Part shown: piece by piece, positions 13,101-20,906 of the stretch
How positions within the stretch are numbered: the first letter of the stretch is position 1
Layout of the letters: every line of letters begins with the position of its first letter
Source of the DNA: Mya arenaria
Taxonomy: Eukaryota; Mollusca; Bivalvia; Myida; Myidae
NCBI RefSeq assembly: GCF_026914265.1
Contig: NC_069135.1
Span: 39,079,946-39,143,945 of the forward strand
Direction: 5' to 3'
Length of the DNA stretch: 64,000 nt
The notes under the pieces: generated by a model
Databases searched by the model: none
The model's input: the letters and a program-made list of their open reading frames with translations, nothing else
Told to the model about the DNA's origin: nothing
Translations under genes and position numbers: made by a program

Positions 13101-16100
13101 ACTTTGACCTAGTGACCGACTGACATGTGCAAAGCAATATACCCCTCTTCTTTGAAGGGGGGCATAAAAATTGACTGATTTAAAATCTTGATTTAAAGGA
13201 TTCTGTTCAAAATGAAAATATATAATACAATTGTTGTTTGATATTTATCCATGAAAATCAATATCATGAAAGAAAAAAATGCCATCAGATAAATCATTTG
13301 GAGAAAGTCCCTTATTAGAATAAGTCAACTTATTTCTTTTAATTTTCTCCTTACAAGGGGATTCTCGCCTCCAAAGTCTCGCCATTGATCGATTGGTTCC
13401 TCGACTACCTGCAAAAGCCAAAAGGAATCTTTCATTTATCAATAGATTTATAATTTATTTTTATGTCTATTTCAGTTCCAAAACAAGAGCGCCTGGAGCG
13501 AACGTCAATGTTAATTTGATGACTTTAAAAAAGCATCATTTTTTTCACACTTAATTAATATATTTATATATTTATTTATATATCTATTTCAACTCAGAGC
13601 GAACGTCCCGGGAGCCATCGTCAGCGATCCCCTGTTTTGTCACTCAAAAGAGGGGCATATCTTTTAATAAACCCATTGTTGTGGGCCATGCTGTACATGT
13701 GTGTATTTTTTTTATGCAGCTTTTGTACAAAGTTTCAATGAAACAACTTTTTTTATTTCTGGTCAAGGCTAAATAATTTGCCAATGTATATTTGTGTATG
13801 AACAATTTAATACATGATGATCCACATTGTAGCAATAAACAACTGAAACTAAACCTATTTCATAAATGCTTACCTCTAGAATTGGTCTCAAATCCTGGAA
13901 ATGTTGCAGGAATGTTGTTTTACCACTTCCAATGTTGCCTTCTATGCATACCTGAAAGTTTCATGATCACAGAATATTATTTTTCTTGAATTGATATCCA
14001 GTAGCATATTAAGACAGGACTTTCAAAATGACCTTTAATAAAGCATGAAATGCCTCCTACTACACTTATCCATTCAATCAAAAACTATGAAGGCAAAATA
14101 AAGACATTCTATATGGGGACAGAAGTTTGTTGTTGTTTTTCAAACTGTTTATGTTAAAAAAGTCTAATGGGGGACGGTTAGATTTGAAAGTGCCTTTTCT
14201 GGGCTGGGTTGTAAACTTGTTGAATAGGAATTCTAGGGCTATTTTTCCTTTGCCTCAAGTTCTTAATAAACATTTTCAGGGTTTAAGCCAGGTTTTTAAA
14301 AAAACAGGGTACTGCAGAAATTGAACAGAGGGCTCAGGGAAAAAGGCACATTGTATCAGGATTTGAAAAACTGTTATATTACGCATTTGACAGTTAAGAA
14401 GTGTGTTAAACTGAAGTTATAGTATGTTTCAACTGCCAGATACTGTTAAGTTTGTTAGTATTTATATTCATAATATAGAATTAAATGATTAAGAAAATCA
14501 TTTTTTTGTTTTTGTAATGGTCATTGCTGTAAATGCGATGGTAAAATGTCACGGAATGAACAAATAGGGGGACTCAGGGGGATGGGTTGAAATTCCGGGG
14601 GATTTTTTCCCCGGCCAGGGGATATGGCATGTATGGGTGCCCATGCTGTCTCAATGATGGCAGAAAATTGCTATCAAAAAAGCCAGGGTACAGCATCCTT
14701 CCATAAATCTTAAGCTAAAAGTGGTCAAATCCTTTAGTTTATGTAATAACGTATAGCAGGGTAACGCATACTGTAGCTGCATACATTTATTTAACTACTC
14801 TGGCTACTTTTTTCTTATGGTACAAATACACATAATCTCTATCTCCTTACATTGAATTTCATGTTCCTTTGACTTTCACAACCTCTCGAATCTGACATCC
14901 ATCTCTTGCAGACCAAACCTGAAACATAGCAACATATAACTTTAAGAACAAATATTATATTCAAATTAACATCAGGCATACTCAAACAACATGTATGAAT
15001 TAATAAATGTTAATGTTGAATTATACAAAATTGCACTATTAATATAAACAAAAAACTTTTCTGGTACAATAGATTTATTACATGTACACATGTATGTATT
15101 TTTTTGAAGCTGCACTTTCACAGACTGTTTTGATAACTTTATGTATTTTTTGACTTAGAACTAGCCAATTTTTCTTAAATGTCTGGTAACCAGTGGTATA
15201 AGACTGCAGAAAAAAAATTCAGATAGCAGTTATTCATACTGTCGAAAATTTATGTTTTATGGCTTAAAGGGTAAATTATGCTTTAAGAAAAATGAGTAAT
15301 TCAGCATGAAACATTAATATTCGACCGTATATATATAAAAATCTGTGATCTGATTTTTTACATATAAAAAATATATCACTAGTTCCTGACATTTTTTTTT
15401 TTAAATAAAAATTGGCTCATTCAAAAAAAAAAGTACTCACAACGGTCAACCTGTAAGAGTGCAGCTTAAATATATAAAAATCACAGAATATTTTGTTGTT
15501 TTATATATCTTTATGTTTTGTCGTTATGCCTTTATCAGTACATAAAAAAACATTGGAAAAAAAAGACAACAATGTCATACACTGTGATGACAGCATGTTG
15601 TTTAGTGGCAAACCAAATGAAGTCAACAAAGCAGCAATATGTTATAGCAACATAAATATGAACATCAAAGTAATATTGATCACAAGAGATTCAATACCCT
15701 TCTTAAATTTATTTAACAAACTTTAACAAACTGAAACTGCAGTCATCGAAATTAGACTTTTATATCAACAAGCCCGAATTCTTATACTATATCTTGGCAT
15801 CAAATTTTTGAACAAGCCCTGCTATATAAAATTCAGAATTTGAGCAAGCCTGAAAGACATTTTACCAGTGCAGGGCTTGCGGGCTTGTGTTAATTTTGAC
15901 CACTGAAACTGTATAATGGACTGCAAAATATATGATCAAAATAACATTAACCATTTTTCTAATTAATTAATACAGATCATCTTTTTATCAACTAGATTTA
16001 ACAAGAGTGATGAGGTGCTAAACATCAACTTTGCTTGTTTTTCCTAGTTGAAAAACAGTTCTGAGCCTTAATTAACATGAGTGTCAACATAATGTCATGT

Positions 16101-16286
16101 ATATCAATAAAGGATAAAATTTGTGCATGATAAAAAAAAAACGCAGAAAGCTTTGACATTACATTGTTTTTATTCTTTCTAAATTTATTTGAGCTTAATA
16201 CAGAGAGTATGGTGAAACTTACGGAAACTGCTTGGCACAAGCTGACTTTGTAGCACTCTAGGAAACAAATGATGGACCACCGGCAT
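1160..16286 (-). CDS. TK2: mitochondrial thymidine kinase 2 / deoxynucleoside kinase, 10 exons
   Basis: Deoxynucleoside kinase that phosphorylates pyrimidine deoxynucleosides for the mitochondrial dNTP salvage pathway. Exons in order: 16286-16223, 14918-14851, 13951-13874, 13408-13355, 12313-12224, 10363-10290, 9261-9173, 5367-5288, 4589-4506, 1303-1160. All junctions have AG acceptors and GT donors and all phases agree, giving 274 aa (human TK2 is about 265). Residues 1-43 form a basic, acid-poor presequence, consistent with mitochondrial import. The P-loop GNIGSGKTT is at 49-57, the EEP-xxx-W substrate motif at 73-79, MERS at 125-128, WFDFLL near 157-162, and an arginine-rich LID with RNRPEER in exon 8. 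The order matches TK2 and insect dNK throughout. The small exons sit in large repeat-filled introns: intron 7 (5368-9172) is mostly satellite and intron 9 (1304-4505) holds a large repeat element. A 5' UTR exon may exist upstream, since TTTTGCCTAG just before the start resembles an acceptor. Confidence 0.93.
1558..4228 (+). mobile_element. bivalve tandem-core element, copy 1 (long)
   Basis: The left end is AAGAGATGTTATTCAAAC followed by ATTATGCCCCC, and the right end is a GACC tetranucleotide run and then GGGGGGCATAA. Between them lie about 17 diverged units of about 146 bp with the recurring blocks GGCCATGGGTGCAGGCATTG, ACTCGGACAACCTTTTACCA and AGGTCACTGTGACCTTGACC. No protein is encoded; the 65-79 aa frames are repeat shadows. 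Three other copies in this window share the same ends. The organisation (ends, tandem core, terminal microsatellite) resembles the bivalve pearl/CvA type of non-autonomous element; that family name is my inference. It lies in TK2 intron 9. Confidence 0.75.
5510..6637 (-). repeat. 65-bp satellite carrying TK2 exon 7 end and splice donor, block 1
   Basis: About 17 tandem copies of a 65-bp unit. On the minus strand each unit reads GGCAGAGTCAGTGTGGATCT, TATAG, then GTAAGAATATA and an AT-rich spacer ending GGCAGTATTAG. The first 25 bases equal the 3' end of TK2 exon 7, and the next bases are its intron start. Thus nearly every unit has a 5' splice site, and the preceding TTAG gives a weak acceptor-like AG. 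Confidence 0.92.
6638..7260 (+). mobile_element. bivalve tandem-core element, copy 2, inserted in the satellite
   Basis: It begins AAGAGATGTTAGTGAAAC and ends AAAAGGGGGCATAAC. It contains three ~146-bp core units (TGACCTTGACCTTTGACCC, CAAAATCAATAGGGTTCATC) and a GACC/GACA run. It interrupts a 65-bp satellite unit between ATTAAAC and AATATG, so the empty site is known from the dozens of neighbouring units. A 3-base AAC on both sides may be a target duplication. Confidence 0.78.
7261..9172 (-). repeat. 65-bp satellite carrying TK2 exon 7 end and splice donor, block 2
   Basis: About 29 more units of the same 65-bp satellite, running without a break into the real exon 7 at 9173. Units are nearly identical near 8100-9170 and more varied further away (for example a TTTTTTATGTATATATGC variant near 7852, also present near 5674). 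This suggests repeated homogenisation or block duplication. No other features are visible in the block. Confidence 0.92.
9173..9261 (-). CDS. TK2: TK2 exon 7, parent of the 65-bp satellite
   Basis: The exon encodes GLLADVEYNVLTGWFDFLLK, then QGRVSVDLI, matching the VLSEWFDW region of TK2. Its last 25 bases and the GTAAGAATATA donor are the sequence repeated about 45 times in the adjoining intron (see the satellite entries). It starts in phase 2 and ends in phase 1. Both agree with exons 6 and 8. Confidence 0.9.
9300..10289. other. TK2 intron 6, no further feature seen
   Basis: AT-rich intronic sequence between TK2 exons 6 and 7. I see no exon, tandem array or transposon end. Confidence 0.5.
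10383..12150. repeat. 30-bp minisatellite in TK2 intron 5, split by a MITE
   Basis: Degenerate 30-bp units of the form ATGTTAAAGTCATGCCATGG plus TTTTAAAGCC. They lie at 10383-10512 and 11398-12150 on both sides of an inserted pogo-like element. The right block has about 25 copies and the left about four. Confidence 0.85.
10515..11396. mobile_element. non-autonomous pogo/Tigger-like element with TA target duplication
   Basis: The left terminus is CAGTTCAAACTCGCTATGTC. The right terminus, reverse complemented, is CAGTCGAAACTCGTTATGTC. Each end is bordered by TA. Subterminal TATCTCGACTTT-like motifs repeat inside. There is no transposase frame, so it depends on a partner. A 45-bp internal duplication (AAGTTGCTGTCATATGTGCT) lies at about 11022-11110. 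The TA duplication and CAGT ends fit the Tc1/mariner superfamily, pogo branch. Confidence 0.78.
12806..13167 (+). mobile_element. bivalve tandem-core element, copy 3 (short)
   Basis: It has the same left end (AAGAGATGTTTGTCAAACAT) and right end (GAAGGGGGGCATAA) as the other copies, but only about one to two degraded core units. It lies in TK2 intron 4 and shows that core number varies from about 1 to about 17 between fixed ends. Confidence 0.72.
13874..13951 (-). CDS. TK2: TK2 exon 3, P-loop
   Basis: This exon encodes 26 residues beginning VCIEGNIGSGKTTFLQHF, the ATP-binding Walker A loop of the deoxynucleoside kinase family. It is flanked by a TTTCAG acceptor and a GTAAGC donor, both in phase 0. 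This exon first identified the gene. Confidence 0.93.
15107..15467. mobile_element. foldback MITE, AAGCTGCACT family, copy 1
   Basis: It starts AAGCTGCACTTTCACAG, and its end reverse complements to AAGCTGCACTCTTACAG. The middle has AATTTATGTTTTATGGCTTA and imperfect inverted halves. Related copies lie at 26249-26500 and 62600-62899. It is non-coding and sits in TK2 intron 1. Confidence 0.65.
15740..15905. mobile_element. 166-bp MITE with 6-bp target duplication, copy 1
   Basis: The termini are CAGTCATCGAAATTAGAC and, reverse complemented, CAGTGGTCAAAATTAACACA. AAACTG is repeated directly on both sides (15734-15739 and 15906-15911). A second copy in the opposite orientation is at 57455-57611. 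It lies in TK2 intron 1. Confidence 0.78.
16223..16286 (-). CDS. TK2: TK2 exon 1, start codon and mitochondrial presequence
   Basis: The exon begins at ATG and encodes MPVVHHLFPRVLQSQLVPSS plus Phe. It ends at a GTAAGT donor in phase 1. Exon 2 continues with RLVCKRWMSDSRG, so the N-terminus has Arg/Lys and hydrophobic residues and no Asp/Glu until residue 31. That fits a cleavable matrix-targeting signal. The start is chosen because it is the first Met in frame with the P-loop exon and gives a normal TK2 length. Confidence 0.8.
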
Positions 16287-16859
16287 GCCTCAAAACTAGG
16301 CAAAAGAAACAGCACTTTTAATTTAATACTTAAACTTTAAAACCTGTGGAAAAATAATGATAATGACTATAGAGAAAGAAAAATCAAAAATGTGTGTGTA
16401 CATTGTAACTATTAAAAAGTTTATTATTTGTTTTAGACAGTAGACACTCTCTTTTGGGTTTAAATCAGTTTAAACTTATTTAATTTTACAACGATAGTGG
16501 AACAAGCTTTTACAACTTATACTAATCACTCTGGTTGGTACAGTGTTGTATTAGTCCAAATAATTGTACGTTTACGGATTTTTTTACGTTTTTTGATATG
16601 GCAAATCCTTCACGTACAAATTGTTTATCAAAAGTGGGTAGTTATTCTGATCGGGATTCCAGGTTAAAGCATTTAACATATAAAAAATATCATAAAAAAC
16701 AAGAAATATTACCAGATTATGTTATTATACATATCAGTTCAATACATAAAAATGTCATATCCTACGAATAATTAAGAGTTTGAAGTGTTTTTTTCATTTC
16801 TTGCTGTCAAAACATAGCGATGTATACATGAAGGGCACCTGCAAGGCTTCAGGGCACAA

Positions 16860-17000
16860 TTTTTAAACAATCGGAACATCTCGGCCATGGCCGAGTTGTT
16901 ACGATTGTATTTACGAGGTCTATCTCGAAGCTAGTCAGAGGTGGCCGAGTTATTACGATTGGGTCGAGTTGTTCCGCTTTGCATAATTGTTGTCTGTGTC
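16860..17000. repeat. CTCGGCCA/GGCCGAG palindromic motif cluster
   Basis: Short palindromic sequences such as CTCGGCCATGGCCGAG, with repeated GAGTTGTTACGATTG-like blocks. Related motifs recur in the 17770 hairpin and near 39610-40020. This is probably an old degraded dispersed repeat. Confidence 0.4.
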
Positions 17001-17204
17001 AGTCAACTTTCGTTTTATTGGAAAGGTAAATAATGTGTTTTAATGCATTAAATGCTTGTTTTGTGCAAAATAACTTTTCACTTACATGGTAAAATATGAA
17101 TATAAACCTTTATGATCAATTTCAACCATAAAATACTTCACTTAATACAATTTCAATATTTTTCAAAACACCCCCGTTTTTTGCACAAACCCATTTAGAC
17201 ATTA

Positions 17205-17430
17205 GGGATTGGAAGAATCCCGTATAACACGTCTATAATTTTAGACTAGGTGTTGTATGAGAGTGTTGTCTTGTGTTGTAGAGGAAATTGATATACCCGG
17301 AGGAAACCCACTTGTCCGATTAGGTTGACCACAAACCAAACTCACATGTGCCCAGGCCAGGAATTGAGCCCTGGTCACCTACATGTAGGTGAGAAATGAG
17401 TGCACAAACCACTATGCTAACCGGACAATA
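17205..17430 (-). mobile_element. tRNA-derived SINE
   Basis: Read on the minus strand it begins TCCGGTTAGCATAGTGG (A-box-like) and then GGGCTCAATTCCTGG (B-box-like, related to GGTTCGANTCC). A body follows with GGGTTTCCTCCGGGTATA, the type of conserved central block seen in metazoan SINEs. This layout marks a tRNA-headed SINE. It lies between the divergent TK2 and stathmin-like genes. Confidence 0.72.
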
Positions 17431-17769
17431 GTTTGAAATTATGAATCTAGAATAAAGAAGCGCTTTTAATTGGGCTTCAGGGATTTAAACACAAGATGGT
17501 TTGAAGTTCACAATTTAACATTTGAACATTTTTTTTCTTGGATTGGCCCATATATTGAATCTCAATGAGGAATATCCGAAAAATATTTCCTATCCGAATA
17601 TGTACACATTCAGAAAAGCGCTGTTTCAGATAAATCGTAAAATAAAATACTTTTCTAGCTGTCTCTAATTGTTGACTAAATAATAATGATTCAATTATTA
17701 TGTTCAGTTAAATTCGTCTCGCTTACCACTCTCAAAAATGTAGAAAATTATTAGAACATTTCATCAGTT

Positions 17770-17838
17770 CATTCGGAGCTCCTCGGCCATTTTATCGAAA
17801 ACAATGTTTTCGATAAAATGGCCGAGGAGTTCCGAATG
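17770..17838. repeat. near-perfect 33-bp-arm palindrome flanked by direct repeats
   Basis: The left arm starts CATTCGGAGCTCCTCGGCCA and runs to CGAAAAC. The right arm is its reverse complement with one mismatch and almost no spacer. TTCATCAGTTCA stands directly on both sides (about 17760-17771 and 17839-17850). It would fold into a long hairpin. It may be a minimal foldback insertion. Confidence 0.75.
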
Positions 17839-18430
17839 TTCATCAGTTCAGTGACTTCGAAGCAGACAACAGTTGTGTTATCGATTGCATGGGTTTTTTC
17901 CTTGCTCTTTACATTTTTCGACTGCACGGAGAATGACTATTTTCCGATAGCAAATGGCGTTCAATTGATTGATCATTGATAACAAACAGACGAATGCAGT
18001 GCTAATATTTAACCATTTTTGTATGCCGTAACTTTTTCGGCTTTTCGTCCATTGGTCGCCATCTCGGACCTATAACAATTCTACTCCCAGTCGCCATGCA
18101 AAAAACAACAGCATAGTAAGTTTTTAGGATAACTATTTCTTATACAAAGAAGGTACTTCACAATAGTGCTAAAAGCAAAATATCACGCATGCCAGCTAAA
18201 TGAACGTCACATCGCATGACGCCAAACCTGACGTATGGTGAAACATGAACACTAATACAGCAAGTTGTATAACCAATCGACTGTACGACTCAATCACTCA
18301 TTATTTACACACAAACATATATAAATAAACAATGGTAAATAAAAAAGACTAAGATACTGGTAAAACATCAGAAAAAAACAAACACACAGGTAAACAGTTA
18401 ACGCGAGCTGTTAACACAGTCCGGTTTCCT

Positions 18431-18495
18431 TGACGTCACCACGGACCACGGTTTATAGGTCCGTGGTTTATAGGTCCGTGACGTCACTGACGTCA
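18431..18495. promoter_or_regulatory. three perfect CRE palindromes upstream of the stathmin-like gene
   Basis: TGACGTCA occurs at 18431-18438, 18479-18486 and 18488-18495. Between the first two is a direct repeat GGTTTATAGGTCCGTG. TGACGTCA is the full-length site for CREB/ATF bZIP factors. The cluster lies about 220 bp upstream of the chosen start codon and 85 bp upstream of the alternative MGNC start, so it is probably the core of a promoter. Confidence 0.65.
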
Positions 18496-18580
18496 TTTCC
18501 ATAAGGACGCGTAGCGACTGTTTGTTGACAGGTTGTCTTTTACTTGATTTTCGTCAATAAAATCAATTTCTAGCGAAAAT

Positions 18581-18665
18581 ATGGGAAATTGCTTTAGAAA
18601 AAAAGAGTAATAAAGTTGGTCCTGATCCGAGGCAACGTAACGATTACGTTTCTGTCACTATTTAG
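18581..18665 (+). pseudogene. broken N-terminal coding stretch (MGNC) of the stathmin-like gene
   Basis: ATG at 18581 opens MGNCFRKKE and then TAA. After a one-base shift at the A7 run the reading continues SNKVGPDPRQRNDYVSVTI to a TAG at 18663-18665. The same frame then leads through SNTHFRPSPSAVKYGD into the Met chosen as the start at 18714. MGNC is a typical N-myristoylation/palmitoylation start, and stathmin-domain proteins of the STMND1 type also begin MGC-like. The lesions may be real decay, an assembly error in the homopolymer, or a chance match in the 5' UTR. Confidence 0.45.
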
Positions 18666-18713
18666 TCGAATACTCACTTCCGTCCGTCGCCATCAGCAGT
18701 GAAGTATGGCGAC

Positions 18714-20906
18714 ATGGAAGAAGAGTTGAAGAAGGGCGAAGAAATTATTGGCGACCTTGACAAAGGTGTGGATTAAGCTAAATTTATATATTTGTTATTG
18801 ACTATACATAGTCCATTTAACTGACTACATGCATATAAACAAAACACCAAAGATGATAAATAATCCATTATGGTATAGTTTTTGCAAAGTTTGTCACAAA
18901 TAAACATTTCCCAACATCCGATTCTAGATACCAATGCACAAAATCAAACGAAACCATGGACAAATCATGCGTCACGGGTTCGAAACCTAGACCCCCGGGA
19001 CACTGGCAACTGCGATTGATTCTTACCTGTTTTAGTGTGTAGTTTCTTTTAAAATAGATTGAATAAAGAACCACAAATCATGCAGTAAAATGGTGTGAAC
19101 CTGTTTTAAAGCACAAGGTATGTAATTATTAATTACCTGTTACTGAAATTGATTGAAAAAAATGGTTAAAATTGCATATCAAATTATCCCATTTAGGCCA
19201 GGATGCCAAAGTGACCACAGGCGGTGTGGCGTTTGACGTCACCCTTGATGATAAGTCTTCAAACCATGCCGTTCCTCCAAGGAGGCTACCCCCACTTCAG
19301 ACAAAGAGACCCTCAAAAGCGGTATTTAAAGGCTTAATTTATTATTTAACTTGTTTGAGCCCATCGGAGTTGAGGCTACATTGCAATCCGGGAGTTATAA
19401 TGGTCGAACTGTACACACAGTGCGGTATTTTTATGTCATATTATATAAAAAATTGTTATGTTAATTTAGGTGGTTATTTTTAAATTGATTTTTGATGGCA
19501 ATTTCTTTGATGATAATGTTCCATGCCCGATTTCATTACATAGCTGTTTTATTACTTGGGGCAAACCTTATTTCACCACGCATCCGCAAATGTGTTTATA
19601 CGTAGGTACGTAGATGATCCTTGATCATGCCTCCTTATTGGTTTCAGGTCTCATCTGGGTCTGCCAAGAAGAAAACGAGAAAGTCCTCACGACAGAACGA
19701 AGCTTCTCAACCCGACGTTGCGGTAACTCTTGTTTACAACTGTAAATTATGTTCAGTTTTAAGTGCCAGATACTAATTTTTCCAAATGGAATTAGCATTC
19801 TGGGGTTTCAAAGTACTACGTAGTGATGGTGTTAACTTTGCCCAAATCCCCAGTGGCGTCTGAAAATTAAAGTAAATTTTAGAAAAGATCCCTGAATTTA
19901 AATTCACAAGTATCACGTGACAAAATCGCTTAATTTAAATGTTCAGTTTCACAGCGGTTAAACTATTTGTTTCGTATGATTTTAATTGCTCTCGAAATAA
20001 ATAACACATTTTTTAGGTGACTTATACGGCAGATGAAAAGAAACTCATTGCTGGTATACTCCATGATGATTTCATTAACGAACGGAGACAAAAGGCGAGT
20101 AAGCTGCAAAATTGGAAACTTGCTAAGAAAGCAGAAGATGAGACGACAAATGAACAACAAGATGACTGGACTGATGTGTCTGCTGTAGAGGAGGACGCGA
20201 AGGTTAATGTCATAAATATGATAATAATTATATAAACTATGTACAGTGTATTGATTATTTTTTCGTCAGATTTTATCCATTTTCTAAAAAATGAACTTAT
20301 TCTGTAGGTATCCTATACGGCAGATGAAAAGGAACTGATTGCTGGTATACTCCATGATGATTTTATAAACGAACGAAAACGAAAAGCGAAGACACTGCAA
20401 AATTGGAAACTTGCTAAGAAAACAGAAGATACGGAGAAAGATAACCAACAAGATGACAGGACTGAGGCTTCTGCTGTGGAGGAGGATGCGAAGGTTAATG
20501 ACATTAGTATAATAATTATTATAAAAAACATCCCTTCTAATATACGCATTTGGTAGACTTTCGCTTGTAACATCTAAATGGATTTGGTCAATGAGACTGA
20601 TTGATTATTTTAACAATATATACACAAAGGCATACTCACATGTTTGTTGCAATATAAACTCCCTATAAACCTAAGTTCATGAAAATAACATAAAGGGTAA
20701 AGCGTTTGAAACCCTAAGAAATCTAAAGCTTTACTCAGTATGCTAAAACCATGTTGCATTTATATTATCTTTTCAAAATGTCCCTGAAAATTATTTCTTT
20801 TGAGGTTACTTACACTCACTCGGAGGACCAGCTCATTGCTGAAATCATGCGAGAAGACTTCCCCGCTGGGAGAAAGGCCAAGGCAGGGAGAAAGGCCAAG
20901 GCATGA
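18714..20906 (+). CDS. stathmin-domain-containing protein 1-like, 6 exons with tandem exon duplication
   Basis: Exons 18714-18765, 19197-19321, 19648-19722, 20017-20202, 20308-20493 and 20805-20906 join in phase to 241 aa. Residues 27-50 (GGVAFDVTLDDK, then PPRRLPPLQTKR) resemble the start of the stathmin domain (aromatic-aliphatic-Leu core, then Pro and basic residues), closest to STMND1. A basic Lys/Arg linker follows (60-84). Two 62-aa repeats of one design come next (85-146, 147-208), each V-[TS]-YTADEK-x-LIAGILHDDF and ending EEDAK. A short third version (VTYTHSEDQLIAEIMREDF) and GRKAKAGRKAKA close the protein. Stathmins bind tubulin, so a cytoskeletal role is inferred only. The donors after exons 1, 4 and 5 (GTGTGG, GTTAAT) are weak. 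The true start is uncertain because of the broken MGNC stretch upstream. Expression evidence would settle whether it is functional. Confidence 0.7.
20017..20202 (+). CDS. stathmin-like gene exon 4, first duplicated exon
   Basis: 186 bp, 62 codons, phase 0 at both ends. It encodes VTYTADEKKLIAGILHDDF and onward and ends EEDAK before GTTAATG. It is the same length as exon 5 and about 75-80% identical to it at the protein level. The intron start after both exons is also similar, so the duplicated unit included flanking intron. Confidence 0.8.
20308..20493 (+). CDS. stathmin-like gene exon 5, second duplicated exon
   Basis: 186 bp, 62 codons, phase 0 at both ends, starting VSYTADEKELIAGILHDDF. 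Changes from exon 4 are mostly in the acidic, less constrained second half. The frame is fully open and both splice borders are kept, so both copies look usable. Confidence 0.8.

Noticed and set aside
16535..16771. 78-aa frame upstream of TK2
   Set aside because: AT-rich, no domain, no splice support. It lies where the TK2 promoter or 5' UTR is expected.
18930..19020. GGTTTCGAACCC on the minus strand (GGGTTCGAAACC on the plus strand) as a tRNA T-arm
   Set aside because: A B-box-like word only. No matching A box at proper distance and no cloverleaf, at most a worn SINE fragment in an intron.
20022..20573. Minus-strand Ser/Ala-rich frames of 63 and 86 aa
   Set aside because: Antisense to the duplicated stathmin-like exons, whose plus-strand frames are flanked by AG and GT at identical phases.
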